From: Christensenella sp. UBA1224
Lineage (GTDB): Bacteria; Bacillota; Clostridia; Christensenellales; Aristaeellaceae
Assembly: GCA_002309235.1 (NCBI GenBank)
Contig: DBXA01000167.1
Span: 42,644-62,754, forward strand
Length of the DNA: 20,111 bases
Direction: 5' to 3'
Numbering within the stretch: the first letter of the stretch is position 1; the number at the start of each line of letters is the position of its first letter. The translations under genes were made by a program, and so were the position numbers. A model generated the notes under the pieces. The model was not told where the DNA came from and did no database searches. It worked only from the letters and a program-made list of their open reading frames with translations. Of this stretch, positions 13,137 to 20,103 are shown in pieces.

Positions 13137-15242
13137 TCAGCCATTATCGGGATGTATCTTTCTGTATTCACCGGGCGTCATATTATAGCGCGCCTTGAAC
13201 GCCCTGGTAAACGTCAGCGGGGAGGAATATCCGACACGCGCAGCAATCTCGTTGATCCCGGTCTTTTCGCTGAGGAGCATCCTGCAGGCGCTTTCCACCC
13301 GCACCTTATGGATATACTGCAGTACACCCATTCCGGCCTCCTGTGTGAACAGCTTTGAAAGCCTGTCGATCGTCAGGCCGAAATGCCCGGCCACTGCTGT
13401 CACATTCAGCTGCTGATCCGTGTAATTCTCTTTTATATAAGTCTTGATATTTGCCAGCAGAGGCTTTTCGGCTCGGACTGGTGTGTACTGCATATCCCTG
13501 AGATATCCTTCCATCAGCTCAAACAGCGCCTGGTGGTTCTTTGACGTGAGTATCTCACGGGCAAATGTACGGCTCAGCTCATCTGAGTCCGGTGAATCCT
13601 GGCAGAGAGTGTCCATATCGTGAAGGAACTGGAATTTCAGCGAATCCAGGTGCAGACGGGCAATCGTCGGATAGATCCCGGACAGGTATTCCTCCGGAAA
13701 GAGGTCCGGCAGTATCTTCAGCGCCTCACCGTGATCGTGACTGGTGACGTATTTCGAAAACTGCAGCTGCTTGTCCAGATGATGCCAGTCCCTCAGGAAG
13801 TATTCCGGAGAAAACCGGATGGCATCAAAGCGCATGAAATCTATATTGTCCCTGCTCTGCATGCAGTCCGCGGTTATCAGCGCTTCATTCCAGGCCGTTT
13901 CCAGTTCATCAGCCTTTGCGTGCATCAGGCTGATCCCGCACCGGCATCCGGGTATGGAGGCATCATCCAGCGTCTGCAGCACCGCTTCCACCGCGGATGC
14001 CATTTTATCCAGGCCAGCTTCGCTGCTCGGATCCTCCAGGAACAACACCTGGCGCTCTCCCAGGGATATGCTCCTGGTGTGAAAGCCTCCCAGAGAGATA
14101 TCGGCCAGCAGGTCCTTTGCGCGCGGCTGGCCAAAGAAGCATGCGATCATATAAGGATGCTCGATACGTATGTCCGTATTGCCGGCGATCGCATCCTCAA
14201 GCTCCCGCATCCTTTCCTTGCGGGCATATATATCCAGCTCCTGTGCCTGCCGCCGCTGTTCATCCAGCAAGCGGTCTATGCCCGTCCTGATCAGCGTAAG
14301 ATCTTCTATATCCTCCGTATTCCCGGTATCACAGCGCTCATTCACATATTCGAGCAGCTCGCGGATCGGCATAGCCGTACTCCGGGAAAGGACGAGTATG
14401 AGCACTGCCCCAATGGTTATCGCCGCGAGCAGCAGTGCCAGGTAGTACAGGCTCAGCCTGTCGGATACGCCCGTAAAACCGCTTGCAGGGATACAGGCGC
14501 GCAGCGTATAGCCACGGAAAGCCAGTTCCCTGACGAAGTATTTTTCCTCTGTTGTCTCCTGCTGCGCGATCATATTGCCCGCCGCGTCCAGTATGGAGTA
14601 CTTTGCGCCGTCCATGCCGTAATACTTGGTGATATCATCGAAATACTTATCCGATAAAGCGAGTATGGCCAGCCTGTCCCTATATTCCTCGCTCGTTTTC
14701 GCGCTGAGCTTGACTTTGTAAAACAAATGTCCTGCCACCGGTATAAGGCTGCGGTCGCTGGATATCACGATATCTGTCCAGCCCTCAGGCAGGCTCCCGT
14801 ACTGCAGGCTGCCGAAAGATTCCGGAAGGTATCTGATCTCGTTATATGCGCCTGAAGAAAGAATATAGCCTGTCCCCGGACGCAGCAGATAGATCTCCGC
14901 GATAAAGCTGTCCGCATCCGCCAGGATATCCGCCATGACCTTTCTCGCGTCATAGAAAGCGAGCCTGTCCTTAGCGGTCATGCGGCTGATATCCGGCATA
15001 GCCACCAGACGCAGATCCCTTTTCAGGCGGATTGATGCCTCGCTTATCTTGTCCATATCGGCATCAAGCTTTTTCACCATTAACTCCATGGACCGGGCTA
15101 TGATGTTCTCCTGCTGAGACAGAACTGTCCTGTTCGCGCGCGAGTAAAAGATAAGGCCGCACAATATAGGTACAACGATCACCACACTCATGCATATGGC
15201 GATCGCTGTACGCGGGCGTTTATATGCTAAAGGATTTGGCAT
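13137..15242 (-). CDS. Membrane-anchored AraC-family transcriptional regulator (YesN-like)
   Basis: This 701-residue protein combines sensing and DNA binding in one chain. The first membrane segment is at about residues 12-33. An extracytoplasmic Cache-like sensor region follows (about 34-265). The second membrane segment is at about 266-287, followed by a short HAMP-like linker (STAMPIRELLEYVNERC). The central cytoplasmic region resembles the degenerate GGDEF-like module of this family (CRCGISLMHAKADELETAWNEALITA). The C-terminal AraC domain (about 600-697) has two helix-turn-helix units: LNVTAVAGHFGLTIDRLSKLFTQEAG and INEIAARVGYSSPLTFTRAFKARYNMTPGEYR. GGGGAG stands 6 bases before ATG 15242. 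It is directly upstream of the importer operon, has its own promoter and terminator, and probably activates the importer on sensing an external ligand. Confidence 0.92.
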   Translation of the reverse strand: MPNPLAYKRPRTAIAICMSVVIVVPILCGLIFYSRANRTVLSQQENIIARSMELMVKKLDADMDKISEASIRLKRDLRLVAMPDISRMTAKDRLAFYDARKVMADILADADSFIAEIYLLRPGTGYILSSGAYNEIRYLPESFGSLQYGSLPEGWTDIVISSDRSLIPVAGHLFYKVKLSAKTSEEYRDRLAILALSDKYFDDITKYYGMDGAKYSILDAAGNMIAQQETTEEKYFVRELAFRGYTLRACIPASGFTGVSDRLSLYYLALLLAAITIGAVLILVLSRSTAMPIRELLEYVNERCDTGNTEDIEDLTLIRTGIDRLLDEQRRQAQELDIYARKERMRELEDAIAGNTDIRIEHPYMIACFFGQPRAKDLLADISLGGFHTRSISLGERQVLFLEDPSSEAGLDKMASAVEAVLQTLDDASIPGCRCGISLMHAKADELETAWNEALITADCMQSRDNIDFMRFDAIRFSPEYFLRDWHHLDKQLQFSKYVTSHDHGEALKILPDLFPEEYLSGIYPTIARLHLDSLKFQFLHDMDTLCQDSPDSDELSRTFAREILTSKNHQALFELMEGYLRDMQYTPVRAEKPLLANIKTYIKENYTDQQLNVTAVAGHFGLTIDRLSKLFTQEAGMGVLQYIHKVRVESACRMLLSEKTGINEIAARVGYSSPLTFTRAFKARYNMTPGEYRKIHPDNG

Positions 15243-15279
15243 GACGCTCTCCCCTGTTTACCCGGATTTTACACGACAG

Positions 15280-15308
15280 ATGATATCACAGCGCCGCGGC
15301 TCCGTCAA
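15280..15308 (-). promoter_or_regulatory. Promoter of the AraC-family regulator gene
   Basis: On the minus strand TTGACG (15308-15303) and TATCAT (15285-15280) are separated by 17 bases. The start should lie near 15273, about 30 bases before the ATG. The -10 box overlaps the small palindrome TGATATCA. Confidence 0.7.
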
Positions 15309-15327
15309 GGAATGAGGCCATTTTCAT

Positions 15328-15344
15328 CCCGGCTCGCTGCCGGG
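15328..15344 (-). terminator. GC-rich hairpin after the CPBP protease gene, possible weak terminator
   Basis: CCCGGC (15328-15333) and GCCGGG (15339-15344) form a 6-bp stem with a 5-base loop, starting 8 bases after the protease stop codon. No U-tract follows on the minus strand (ATGAAAATGG), so termination may be incomplete. Confidence 0.35.
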
Positions 15345-15352
15345 CAGCTTCC

Positions 15353-16264
15353 TTATGAAGGATGCTCCTGCGCCCTGCAGAGGAGTACTGCTGCGGCCGC
15401 AAGGAACGGCAGTCCTGCAAGGATGCCCATCGGAGCAGGTCCCACAAGCCTTGCGGAGCCCGTATCCGTCAGGCATACCGAAAGGGGAAGAGCTGCCGCT
15501 GCATTGATCGCGCCGTGGAAGAGCGCCGGTACCCATATGGTTCCGGTCTTTTCGTACAGCCAGTCGTGCAGTATCCCCCAGCCCGCCGTGATCACCAGGA
15601 AGAGCAGCATACCCGAAAGCGGGAAGAGAGCATACCCGGCGCTGTTTCCGGCGGCTGCGCCGTACTCATAGCCGATCAGCCATATGAGCGGCCAGTGCCA
15701 CGCGCCCCATATGGCGCCGCCCAGCAGCCAGCCCTTCCTCAGCCCGAACCTCGCCTTCAATTGCGGGTAGAGGAACCCGCGCCAGCCGATCTCCTCTCCC
15801 AGCGCCGTAAAGGTGTTGATGAGCGGCGCATAAGTGACGCTGCTGACTGCAGTGATCATCACATACACAGGGTAGGAAATACCCTGCGCCTCCAGCTGCC
15901 TGAGTGCCTCCGTGCCGACACCTGCGGCTATATATCCGCCTTCCAGGTCAAAATGCCCCGGGAAGACCAGGAAATAAAGGCACGCGCCCAGGCATGTCAG
16001 CACGAGCGGCGAAAGCCATGCGATCAGCACGCTTTTCCCGTTCCTGCGTATATACGGCTTCCAGCCCATGTCCTTAAACCCCGCGCCGCAGAGCAGCACG
16101 CCCAGCGCGGGCACGAACATCATAGCGGCGATCACCAGCTGACCGGCCGTCCTGTCCACGTTGTTATAGATGTATGCCGCCCCGATCTGGACGGCGTACG
16201 CGAGGCCGAATGTCCAGGCCAGGTAGCGGATCACCTGTGCCCTGTCATACTGTACGTCACGCAT
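15353..16264 (-). CDS. CPBP family intramembrane metalloprotease (CAAX protease/Abi)
   Basis: This 303-residue polytopic membrane protein carries the full set of CPBP (ABI) protease motifs: Glu157-Glu158 and Arg162 in EEIGWRGFLYP, His190 in WGAWHWPL, and His250 and Asn254 in FHGAIN. Family members cleave prenylated or other membrane proteins, protect against bacteriocins, or shed anti-sigma factors; which applies here is unknown. The ATG at 16264 overlaps the end of the MerR gene by 8 bases. GGAGG lies 9 bases upstream inside the MerR gene, so translation of the two is coupled. The MerR protein, itself membrane-embedded, most likely controls this protease gene by controlling their joint promoter. 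Confidence 0.92.
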   Translation of the reverse strand: MRDVQYDRAQVIRYLAWTFGLAYAVQIGAAYIYNNVDRTAGQLVIAAMMFVPALGVLLCGAGFKDMGWKPYIRRNGKSVLIAWLSPLVLTCLGACLYFLVFPGHFDLEGGYIAAGVGTEALRQLEAQGISYPVYVMITAVSSVTYAPLINTFTALGEEIGWRGFLYPQLKARFGLRKGWLLGGAIWGAWHWPLIWLIGYEYGAAAGNSAGYALFPLSGMLLFLVITAGWGILHDWLYEKTGTIWVPALFHGAINAAAALPLSVCLTDTGSARLVGPAPMGILAGLPFLAAAAVLLCRAQEHPS

Positions 16265-16994
16265 CGGCCTTCACCTCCGCTCTGGCAGCGACCTCCACGC
16301 AGAAGCCTTTATGGCCGCAGGACGGGCAGGTAAGCCGGCGAGTCGAAGGCGTATGCCTTGCCCAGAACACTTCCTTAAATGTAGGCTTGAAGACCTTATG
16401 GCATTCGGGGCAGAGATAAGCCACCCGCCTGAAATACCACCGGGACAGCAGTGCAGCATACGGAACGGCGAGCGCAGCCCAGACAGCGAACAGCCACCAT
16501 ATCCCTTTCGTGATCCACAGTATGACGGACGACAACTGCAGTATGCCCAGCGGTATCGCCGTGAGCAGCATTGTCACGTGGAACTTCCTGAGTTCTTTTT
16601 TGTTGGTCATCGTGTACGCTATGTCACTAATGGATTCGATGGAAAACGCCTTCACGCCCCTGAGCCCCGCCCTGAGCGCCGAAAGCTTTTTCAGCTGCTC
16701 CTCCTTTTCCCCGATCTCCGCCTTCAGCGCCGCCTCCTGCTGCTCCAGCAGGAGCGAAACGACCTTCCCCGGATCGTCCTCGGAAAGGAGCAGGCGAATG
16801 GAATCTATCGGAAGGCCCAGATCGCGCAGATAGCAGATGACCTGCATACGCTTCACATCTTCATCGGTATACAGCCGTCTTCCGCCCTCGCTCAGTTCGC
16901 TCGGCACCAGTATGCCCCTGGTATCGTAGTACTGCACCGTGCGGACCGTAACGCCGCAGAGCTTTGCAACCTCTCCCGTCGTGTATTTTGACAC
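16257..16994 (-). CDS. MerR-family transcriptional regulator with membrane segments and C-terminal zinc ribbon
   Basis: The 245-residue product begins with a MerR helix-turn-helix (TGEVAKLCGVTVRTVQYYDTRGIL, about residues 6-29) and a winged part (GGRRLYTDEDVKRMQVICYLRDLGL). A coiled-coil dimerisation helix follows (about 85-112, EQQEAALKAEIGEKEEQLKKL). In place of a soluble effector domain come two hydrophobic segments (about 139-180) and a four-cysteine zinc-ribbon-like end (CPEC ... CPSCGHKGFC). The protein is therefore predicted to be a membrane-attached one-component regulator. The start is GTG 16994, with AAGGAGG 9 bases upstream. It overlaps the protease gene and has a typical MerR promoter at 17018-17048, probably its own target. 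Confidence 0.9.
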   Translation of the reverse strand: MSKYTTGEVAKLCGVTVRTVQYYDTRGILVPSELSEGGRRLYTDEDVKRMQVICYLRDLGLPIDSIRLLLSEDDPGKVVSLLLEQQEAALKAEIGEKEEQLKKLSALRAGLRGVKAFSIESISDIAYTMTNKKELRKFHVTMLLTAIPLGILQLSSVILWITKGIWWLFAVWAALAVPYAALLSRWYFRRVAYLCPECHKVFKPTFKEVFWARHTPSTRRLTCPSCGHKGFCVEVAARAEVKADA

Positions 16995-17017
16995 AGCGTT
17001 TCACCTCCTTCACGTCA

Positions 17018-17048
17018 AGGATAGCTCATGACGCGGCGTCACAAGCAA
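17018..17048 (-). promoter_or_regulatory. MerR-type promoter-operator with 19-bp spacer and central dyad
   Basis: On the minus strand TTGCTT (17048-17043) and TATCCT (17023-17018) are separated by 19 bases, the over-long spacing that MerR proteins correct by twisting the DNA. The spacer holds a perfect 13-base dyad, TGACGC-G-GCGTCA (17029-17041). The predicted start near 17011 leaves only the ribosome binding site before the GTG of the MerR gene, which points to autoregulation. Confidence 0.75.
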
Positions 17049-17063
17049 CCCCTGACGCAGGGG
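17049..17063 (-). terminator. Short GC-rich hairpin after the DUF2441 gene
   Basis: CCCCTG and CAGGGG (17049-17054 and 17058-17063) enclose ACG, 6 bases past the DUF2441 stop codon and touching the -35 box of the MerR promoter. On the minus strand only TTGCTTG follows, so it is a weak terminator at best. On the plus strand GATTTTT follows, but no rightward gene precedes it. Confidence 0.4.
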
Positions 17064-17069
17064 GATTTT

Positions 17070-17618
17070 TCAAATATTCGCGTTGATCACCTTCAGGATC
17101 TCCGTGAACTCGATATCCCCATCCGCAAGTATCTCCGTGATCGGTTCCCTTCCATCTTCATTCGGCCCGTTCTGCCAGTAAATCTCCGCAAGGCGCAGGT
17201 TTTCCCGTTCATCCGCGGTCCCGTCGAAGCATTTATAGGCATCTCCCTCAAAACAGTTCCCGTTCACCCTGATCCTCGCGATGCCGTAGGTCGGCCTGCC
17301 GATGCGGGCAAAGTAATCGCCCCATCTCTCCGCCTCTTCAAACGTGCGGGATACATAGAGCGAGGCCATGCGGGAAGGATACTGAGAATACTTTTCCCTC
17401 CTGACCTTTTCCAGCGCCAGCTCCCGCAGCGCCACATCCACCTCGTGGGTGAAGACCGTTCCCCTGTATTTATCCGGATCGCGGCAGATATCCTCCACGA
17501 TATCCATCTGCGCGTGAACGCGTTTGTAAACCCCGTTCGGATGCGCCGCGTCCAGTATGATATGCTCTCCCGCGTATTTGGGCACATCCGATATCACATG
17601 ATAGAAATGCATATCCAT
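17070..17618 (-). CDS. DUF2441 domain-containing protein
   Basis: The 182-residue soluble protein is recognised by its general pattern: FYHVISDVPKYAGEHIILD at the N-terminus, then a central helix ALRELALEKVRREKYSQYPSRMASLYVSRTFEEAERW, which resembles DUF2441 proteins. The function of that family is not established to my knowledge. There is no signal peptide or membrane segment. I placed the start at ATG 17618, with AAGGAGG 11 bases upstream; the frame is open to a TTG at 17645, but that would overlap the preceding gene. It follows the methyltransferase-like gene by 16 bases and is likely co-transcribed with it. The call to DUF2441 is from memory of the family pattern and should be treated as probable. 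Confidence 0.75.
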   Translation of the reverse strand: MDMHFYHVISDVPKYAGEHIILDAAHPNGVYKRVHAQMDIVEDICRDPDKYRGTVFTHEVDVALRELALEKVRREKYSQYPSRMASLYVSRTFEEAERWGDYFARIGRPTYGIARIRVNGNCFEGDAYKCFDGTADERENLRLAEIYWQNGPNEDGREPITEILADGDIEFTEILKVINANI

Positions 17619-17634
17619 CCTCAAAGTATCCTCC

Positions 17635-18306
17635 TTACCAGACAAACGGGATCATCCTGTACCTGACCCGCTTTTTATACTCCCTGTAACCAGCGAGCCC
17701 TTCCTCCAGCACCTGCTCCTCATTGCGTATACGCTTGGCGATGATGGGGATGTACAGCAGCATGACCGCAAAGGAGATCGCGCTTCCCAATACCAGCGGC
17801 ATGGAGAGGAACAGGAACACCGTTGCCATATACATCGGATGCCGGACGATGCCGTACAGCCCCGTATCGACGACCTTCTGCCCCTCCTGCACCTCTACCG
17901 TACGGGAGAGCCAGGTGTTCTCACGCAGCACCTCCGCGAAAAGGATATACGCCAGCAGAAATACCGCCGCCGCAGCATACGGGACCCACCCGGGCAGTAT
18001 GACCCATCCAAAGCGGAAGTTCAGCCCCGCTGTGATGAACGCCGCCAGGAACATGAAAGCGCTCAGCGCGATCACCGTTTTCTGCTCGCCCTCTTCTTCT
18101 TTGGCGTTGAGTCTGCTGCGCAGGAGCTCCGGGCTCTTCCTCATCATGATAAGCCCTGCGATGAACATGGGGATAAACAGTATTCCAAGCAGCAGCCAAG
18201 CCTCCCGCCAGGCAAACGTCCCCGCGGGCAGGAACAGCAGTATCCCCATGATCAGAAGCCCCATCAAAAACTTCACCAGTGCCTGCCCCATAAGCTTTGT
18301 ATCCAT
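17635..18306 (-). CDS. Isoprenylcysteine carboxyl methyltransferase-like (ICMT/PEMT family) membrane protein
   Basis: This 223-residue protein has about five hydrophobic segments and the C-terminal signature of the family: VVDTGLYGIVRHPMYMATV (about residues 145-163, with the RHPMY core) and RIRNEEQVLEEGLAGYREYKKRVRYRMIP (about 192-220, with NEE, GY and the Arg residues that bind S-adenosylmethionine). Members methylate lipids, prenylated proteins or small amines at the membrane; bacterial substrates are mostly unknown. ATG 18306 has GGAGG about 10 bases upstream. It leads a two-gene unit with DUF2441. No clear promoter could be found in the 209 bases upstream, although TATGAT occurs on the minus strand near 18360. 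Confidence 0.88.
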   Translation of the reverse strand: MDTKLMGQALVKFLMGLLIMGILLFLPAGTFAWREAWLLLGILFIPMFIAGLIMMRKSPELLRSRLNAKEEEGEQKTVIALSAFMFLAAFITAGLNFRFGWVILPGWVPYAAAAVFLLAYILFAEVLRENTWLSRTVEVQEGQKVVDTGLYGIVRHPMYMATVFLFLSMPLVLGSAISFAVMLLYIPIIAKRIRNEEQVLEEGLAGYREYKKRVRYRMIPFVW

Positions 18307-18515
18307 CTTTCATTCCCCTCCCGGCGCCTTATTGCCCCGTGTATTCAAAGGAAAGGCTATCATACACCCTTTCGCCTGTGACCAGCCTGCCTTTTCAATT
18401 TGACCTGCCACATCCCCGCCTCGCCGCGGCCCTCAGGCCATCCGCAGCGCTGAAGCCGGCTTCGATGCGACCGTGTTTTTCATCGATTTTGAAAGCTTCA
18501 TGCCCGATCCTATTG

Positions 18516-19541
18516 TCAGCCCATGCAGCTCGTAAAGTCCACATCCTCCGTCAGGCTGTTCTCTGCCCGGTCAAGGCACTCCCTTACGGCCTTTGCGTCA
18601 TCCCCGGCTTTGCGCAGCGCACTGACGCTGCTCCACCAGAGCGGCTTTAAGCACCGGTACAGTGGCAGCGCGGCCTCCTTCTCCGGATCCGAAAAGGTAT
18701 AGTACCCGCAGGCGATCCGCAGCGCCTCCGGGATCGTCTCCGCGGAATTTTCCCGCATCAGGTAGTTGAGGAAGACGTCTTTTCCGCAGAGGTTGAAGTC
18801 AAACACGCCACGGAAGATCCCCTCCTCATCAATGAGGAGATTGGTGGAATTGAGGTCCGCCTGGAAAACGGAGGTCGGGAGTATCGGGTATATCTTCGCC
18901 AGCTCCTCCCTGTTATCGCACCAGAGCCGCCATATCCGCCGTGCCTGCCCGGAAAACTCCTCCGGCAGGGCATCGGCGAGCTTTTTCCATTCCAAGGCGT
19001 TTTCCAGCACCTCGTCCGTCTTATCGCTTGGGCAGAACGTCTCAAACAGGCAGTACGCAGAAGGGTAGCTGGTATAATCCAGCCTTTTGGCCGCGATCTT
19101 CGCCGTCATGCTCCAGATATCCTTCATGTATCTGTTGTACACATCATCCAGGTCTTTTTCCATGCAGGCCGTCCTGTCCTCCAGAGATCTGTACGGCGAA
19201 AACTCCTCCACATAGGCCACGCAATCCCTGCCTGAGTATCTCACGGTCGGGAAGGCGCCCTCCCTGTCGCCCATGATGCGGGGGCAATAATAGCCCAAGG
19301 CGCGGTATTCCTCCACCGTCCTTTGCCACATGCGTATCTTTTCCGGAAAGGTGAAATCGTTTGAAACGATCTTCAGCACGCGCTTTTCGCCCCCGTGAAA
19401 GGTGATGATCGCCGTGTTCCGAAGATCAGCGTCTCCCCTGCTCGTGTCTATCATGTCGACCGATGCGGGCACGCTGTCAAAAAAGCGGGAGCAGATCCCG
19501 CGCACTGTCTCATCCGCCGGTATCATGTGAATGTCGTTCAT
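18516..19541 (-). CDS. Phosphotransferase-like protein of the aminoglycoside phosphotransferase (APH/choline kinase) fold
   Basis: The 341-residue product has a kinase-like layout. A beta-rich N-lobe carries Lys57 (RVLKIV), a candidate ATP-binding lysine. The C-lobe has the Brenner-type loop VFQADLNSTNLLID (Asp229 and Asn234 as catalytic base and metal ligand; Gln227 where most members have His), and Asp248 in GVFDFNL as second metal ligand. The core catalytic residues are thus present, apart from the His-to-Gln change. The substrate is unknown: a small metabolite is as likely as an antibiotic. I chose ATG 19541, with GGGAG 6 bases upstream; an open frame upstream to 19580 has no such site. 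It has its own promoter and looks monocistronic. Confidence 0.85.
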   Translation of the reverse strand: MNDIHMIPADETVRGICSRFFDSVPASVDMIDTSRGDADLRNTAIITFHGGEKRVLKIVSNDFTFPEKIRMWQRTVEEYRALGYYCPRIMGDREGAFPTVRYSGRDCVAYVEEFSPYRSLEDRTACMEKDLDDVYNRYMKDIWSMTAKIAAKRLDYTSYPSAYCLFETFCPSDKTDEVLENALEWKKLADALPEEFSGQARRIWRLWCDNREELAKIYPILPTSVFQADLNSTNLLIDEEGIFRGVFDFNLCGKDVFLNYLMRENSAETIPEALRIACGYYTFSDPEKEAALPLYRCLKPLWWSSVSALRKAGDDAKAVRECLDRAENSLTEDVDFTSCMG

Positions 19542-19606
19542 CGTTTTCTCCCTTCCGGAGCTGTTCTGCTTCTTTGGCACTGGGCCTCTTTCACCCTCGC
19601 ATCCTT

Positions 19607-19635
19607 ATTTTAAAAGAAAAACGGCGCCGGGTCAA
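19607..19635 (-). promoter_or_regulatory. Promoter of the phosphotransferase-like gene
   Basis: On the minus strand TTGACC (19635-19630) and TAAAAT (19612-19607) are separated by 17 bases. The start should lie near 19600, giving a leader of about 60 bases. The spacer contains the small palindrome CGGCGCCG. Confidence 0.75.
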
Positions 19636-19827
19636 TTCGATCTCCGACGTTCTTTCGATGTTTCCTTTCAGCAGCTCCGCGAATTCCCGCCGGAACGACA
19701 GCAGCCATATATAACGCATCCGCCTGTATTTGAGACGACGTCACCCCTTCAGATCCTATCCGCCCGGACCCTGTTCCGATAACATCGATCAATATACAGT
19801 AAAGACGCATGTATAACATTCAGTCTC

Positions 19828-19856
19828 TTGACAAAAAAGAGCGGCATTTATATAAT
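19828..19856 (+). promoter_or_regulatory. Perfect consensus promoter of the tRNA-Ser gene
   Basis: TTGACA (19828-19833) and TATAAT (19851-19856) are separated by 17 bases, a full consensus match, ending 11 bases before the tRNA. This is as expected for a strongly expressed stable RNA. Confidence 0.9.
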
Positions 19857-19867
19857 TCAATCATCAT

Positions 19868-19956
19868 GGAAGTGTATCGAAGTGGTCATAACGGCCCTGA
19901 CTCGAAATCAGGTGACGGGCAACCGTCCGTGGGTTCGAATCCCACCGCTTCCGCCA
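19868..19956 (+). tRNA. tRNA-Ser(CGA)
   Basis: The sequence folds as a class II tRNA. The acceptor stem pairs GGAAGTG with CGCTTCC (one G-U pair), and the anticodon stem CCTGA/TCAGG holds the loop CTCGAAA with anticodon CGA, which reads UCG. The long variable arm characteristic of serine tRNAs (GACGG-GCAA-CCGTC) is present, and the T-arm is GTGGG/CCCAC around TTCGAAT. The discriminator base is G, as in serine tRNAs, and CCA is encoded at 19954-19956. A consensus promoter precedes it and a terminator follows. Its 3' end is copied downstream at 20080-20103. Confidence 0.97.
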
Positions 19957-19958
19957 AA
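19935..19958 (+). repeat. 24-bp direct repeat, copy 1 (3' end of tRNA-Ser, att-like)
   Basis: This covers the T-loop, the 3' strand of the T and acceptor stems, the CCA and two following A residues. It is identical over 24 bases to 20080-20103, 145 bases downstream. The 3' half of tRNA genes is the usual attachment site of tyrosine-recombinase elements. Confidence 0.9.
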
Positions 19959-19990
19959 ACATAGCACCCCTCTATGGGGTGTTTTGTTTT
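19957..19990 (+). terminator. Rho-independent terminator of tRNA-Ser
   Basis: CACCCC (19965-19970) and GGGGTG (19976-19981) enclose TCTAT. The stem is followed by TTTTGTTTT and preceded by A residues that can extend it. Confidence 0.9.
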
Positions 19991-20004
19991 GGCATAAGGG
20001 ATCG

Positions 20005-20088
20005 GGGATTCGAACGGCGCGGGAGTGAATGATGCCCCGGTGGGGCATCAGAGCCGCGCCCGGCTTTTCCGGAGAAAAGTCGAATCCC
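20005..20088. other. Highly structured element downstream of tRNA-Ser (three-way junction)
   Basis: Four nested or adjacent perfect stems are packed into 84 bases. The outer stem is GGGATTCGA (20005-20013) with TCGAATCCC (20080-20088). Inside it are GGCGCGG (20016-20022) with CCGCGCC (20054-20060), extended by GATGCCCC (20031-20038) with GGGGCATC (20042-20049). A side hairpin is CTTTTC (20064-20069) with GAAAAG (20074-20079). About 30 base pairs form a cruciform-like or three-way RNA fold. The left arm is an inverted copy of the tRNA T-loop region and the right arm is part of the direct repeat. No known RNA family was recognised. It could be a small mobile repeat, an integration scar or a structured RNA. 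Confidence 0.7.
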
Positions 20089-20103
20089 ACCGCTTCCGCC
20101 AAA
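20080..20103 (+). repeat. 24-bp direct repeat, copy 2 (tRNA-Ser 3' end duplicate)
   Basis: This is a perfect copy of 19935-19958, but no tRNA precedes it: the bases before it belong to the structured element. The window ends 8 bases later, so whether more copies or an integrated element follow cannot be seen. Confidence 0.9.

Noticed and set aside
13620..14657. Plus-strand open frame of 345 codons inside the AraC-family gene
   Set aside because: It is the mirror of a well-supported coding frame; no ribosome binding site and no domain resemblance.
15362..16333. Plus-strand open frame of 323 codons across the protease gene
   Set aside because: Low-complexity Arg/Pro-rich product, antisense to a gene with intact catalytic motifs.
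18452..18463. Perfect palindrome GAAGCCGGCTTC in the gap between the phosphotransferase-like and ICMT-like genes
   Set aside because: It has no loop, no U-tract and no clear promoter nearby, so neither a terminator nor an operator can be supported.
19908..20102. Minus-strand open frame of 64 codons with GGSGGIRTHGRLPVT at its end
   Set aside because: It is the antisense of tRNA-Ser and the structured element. The GGIRTHG-type peptide is the common artefact of translating tRNA genes backwards.
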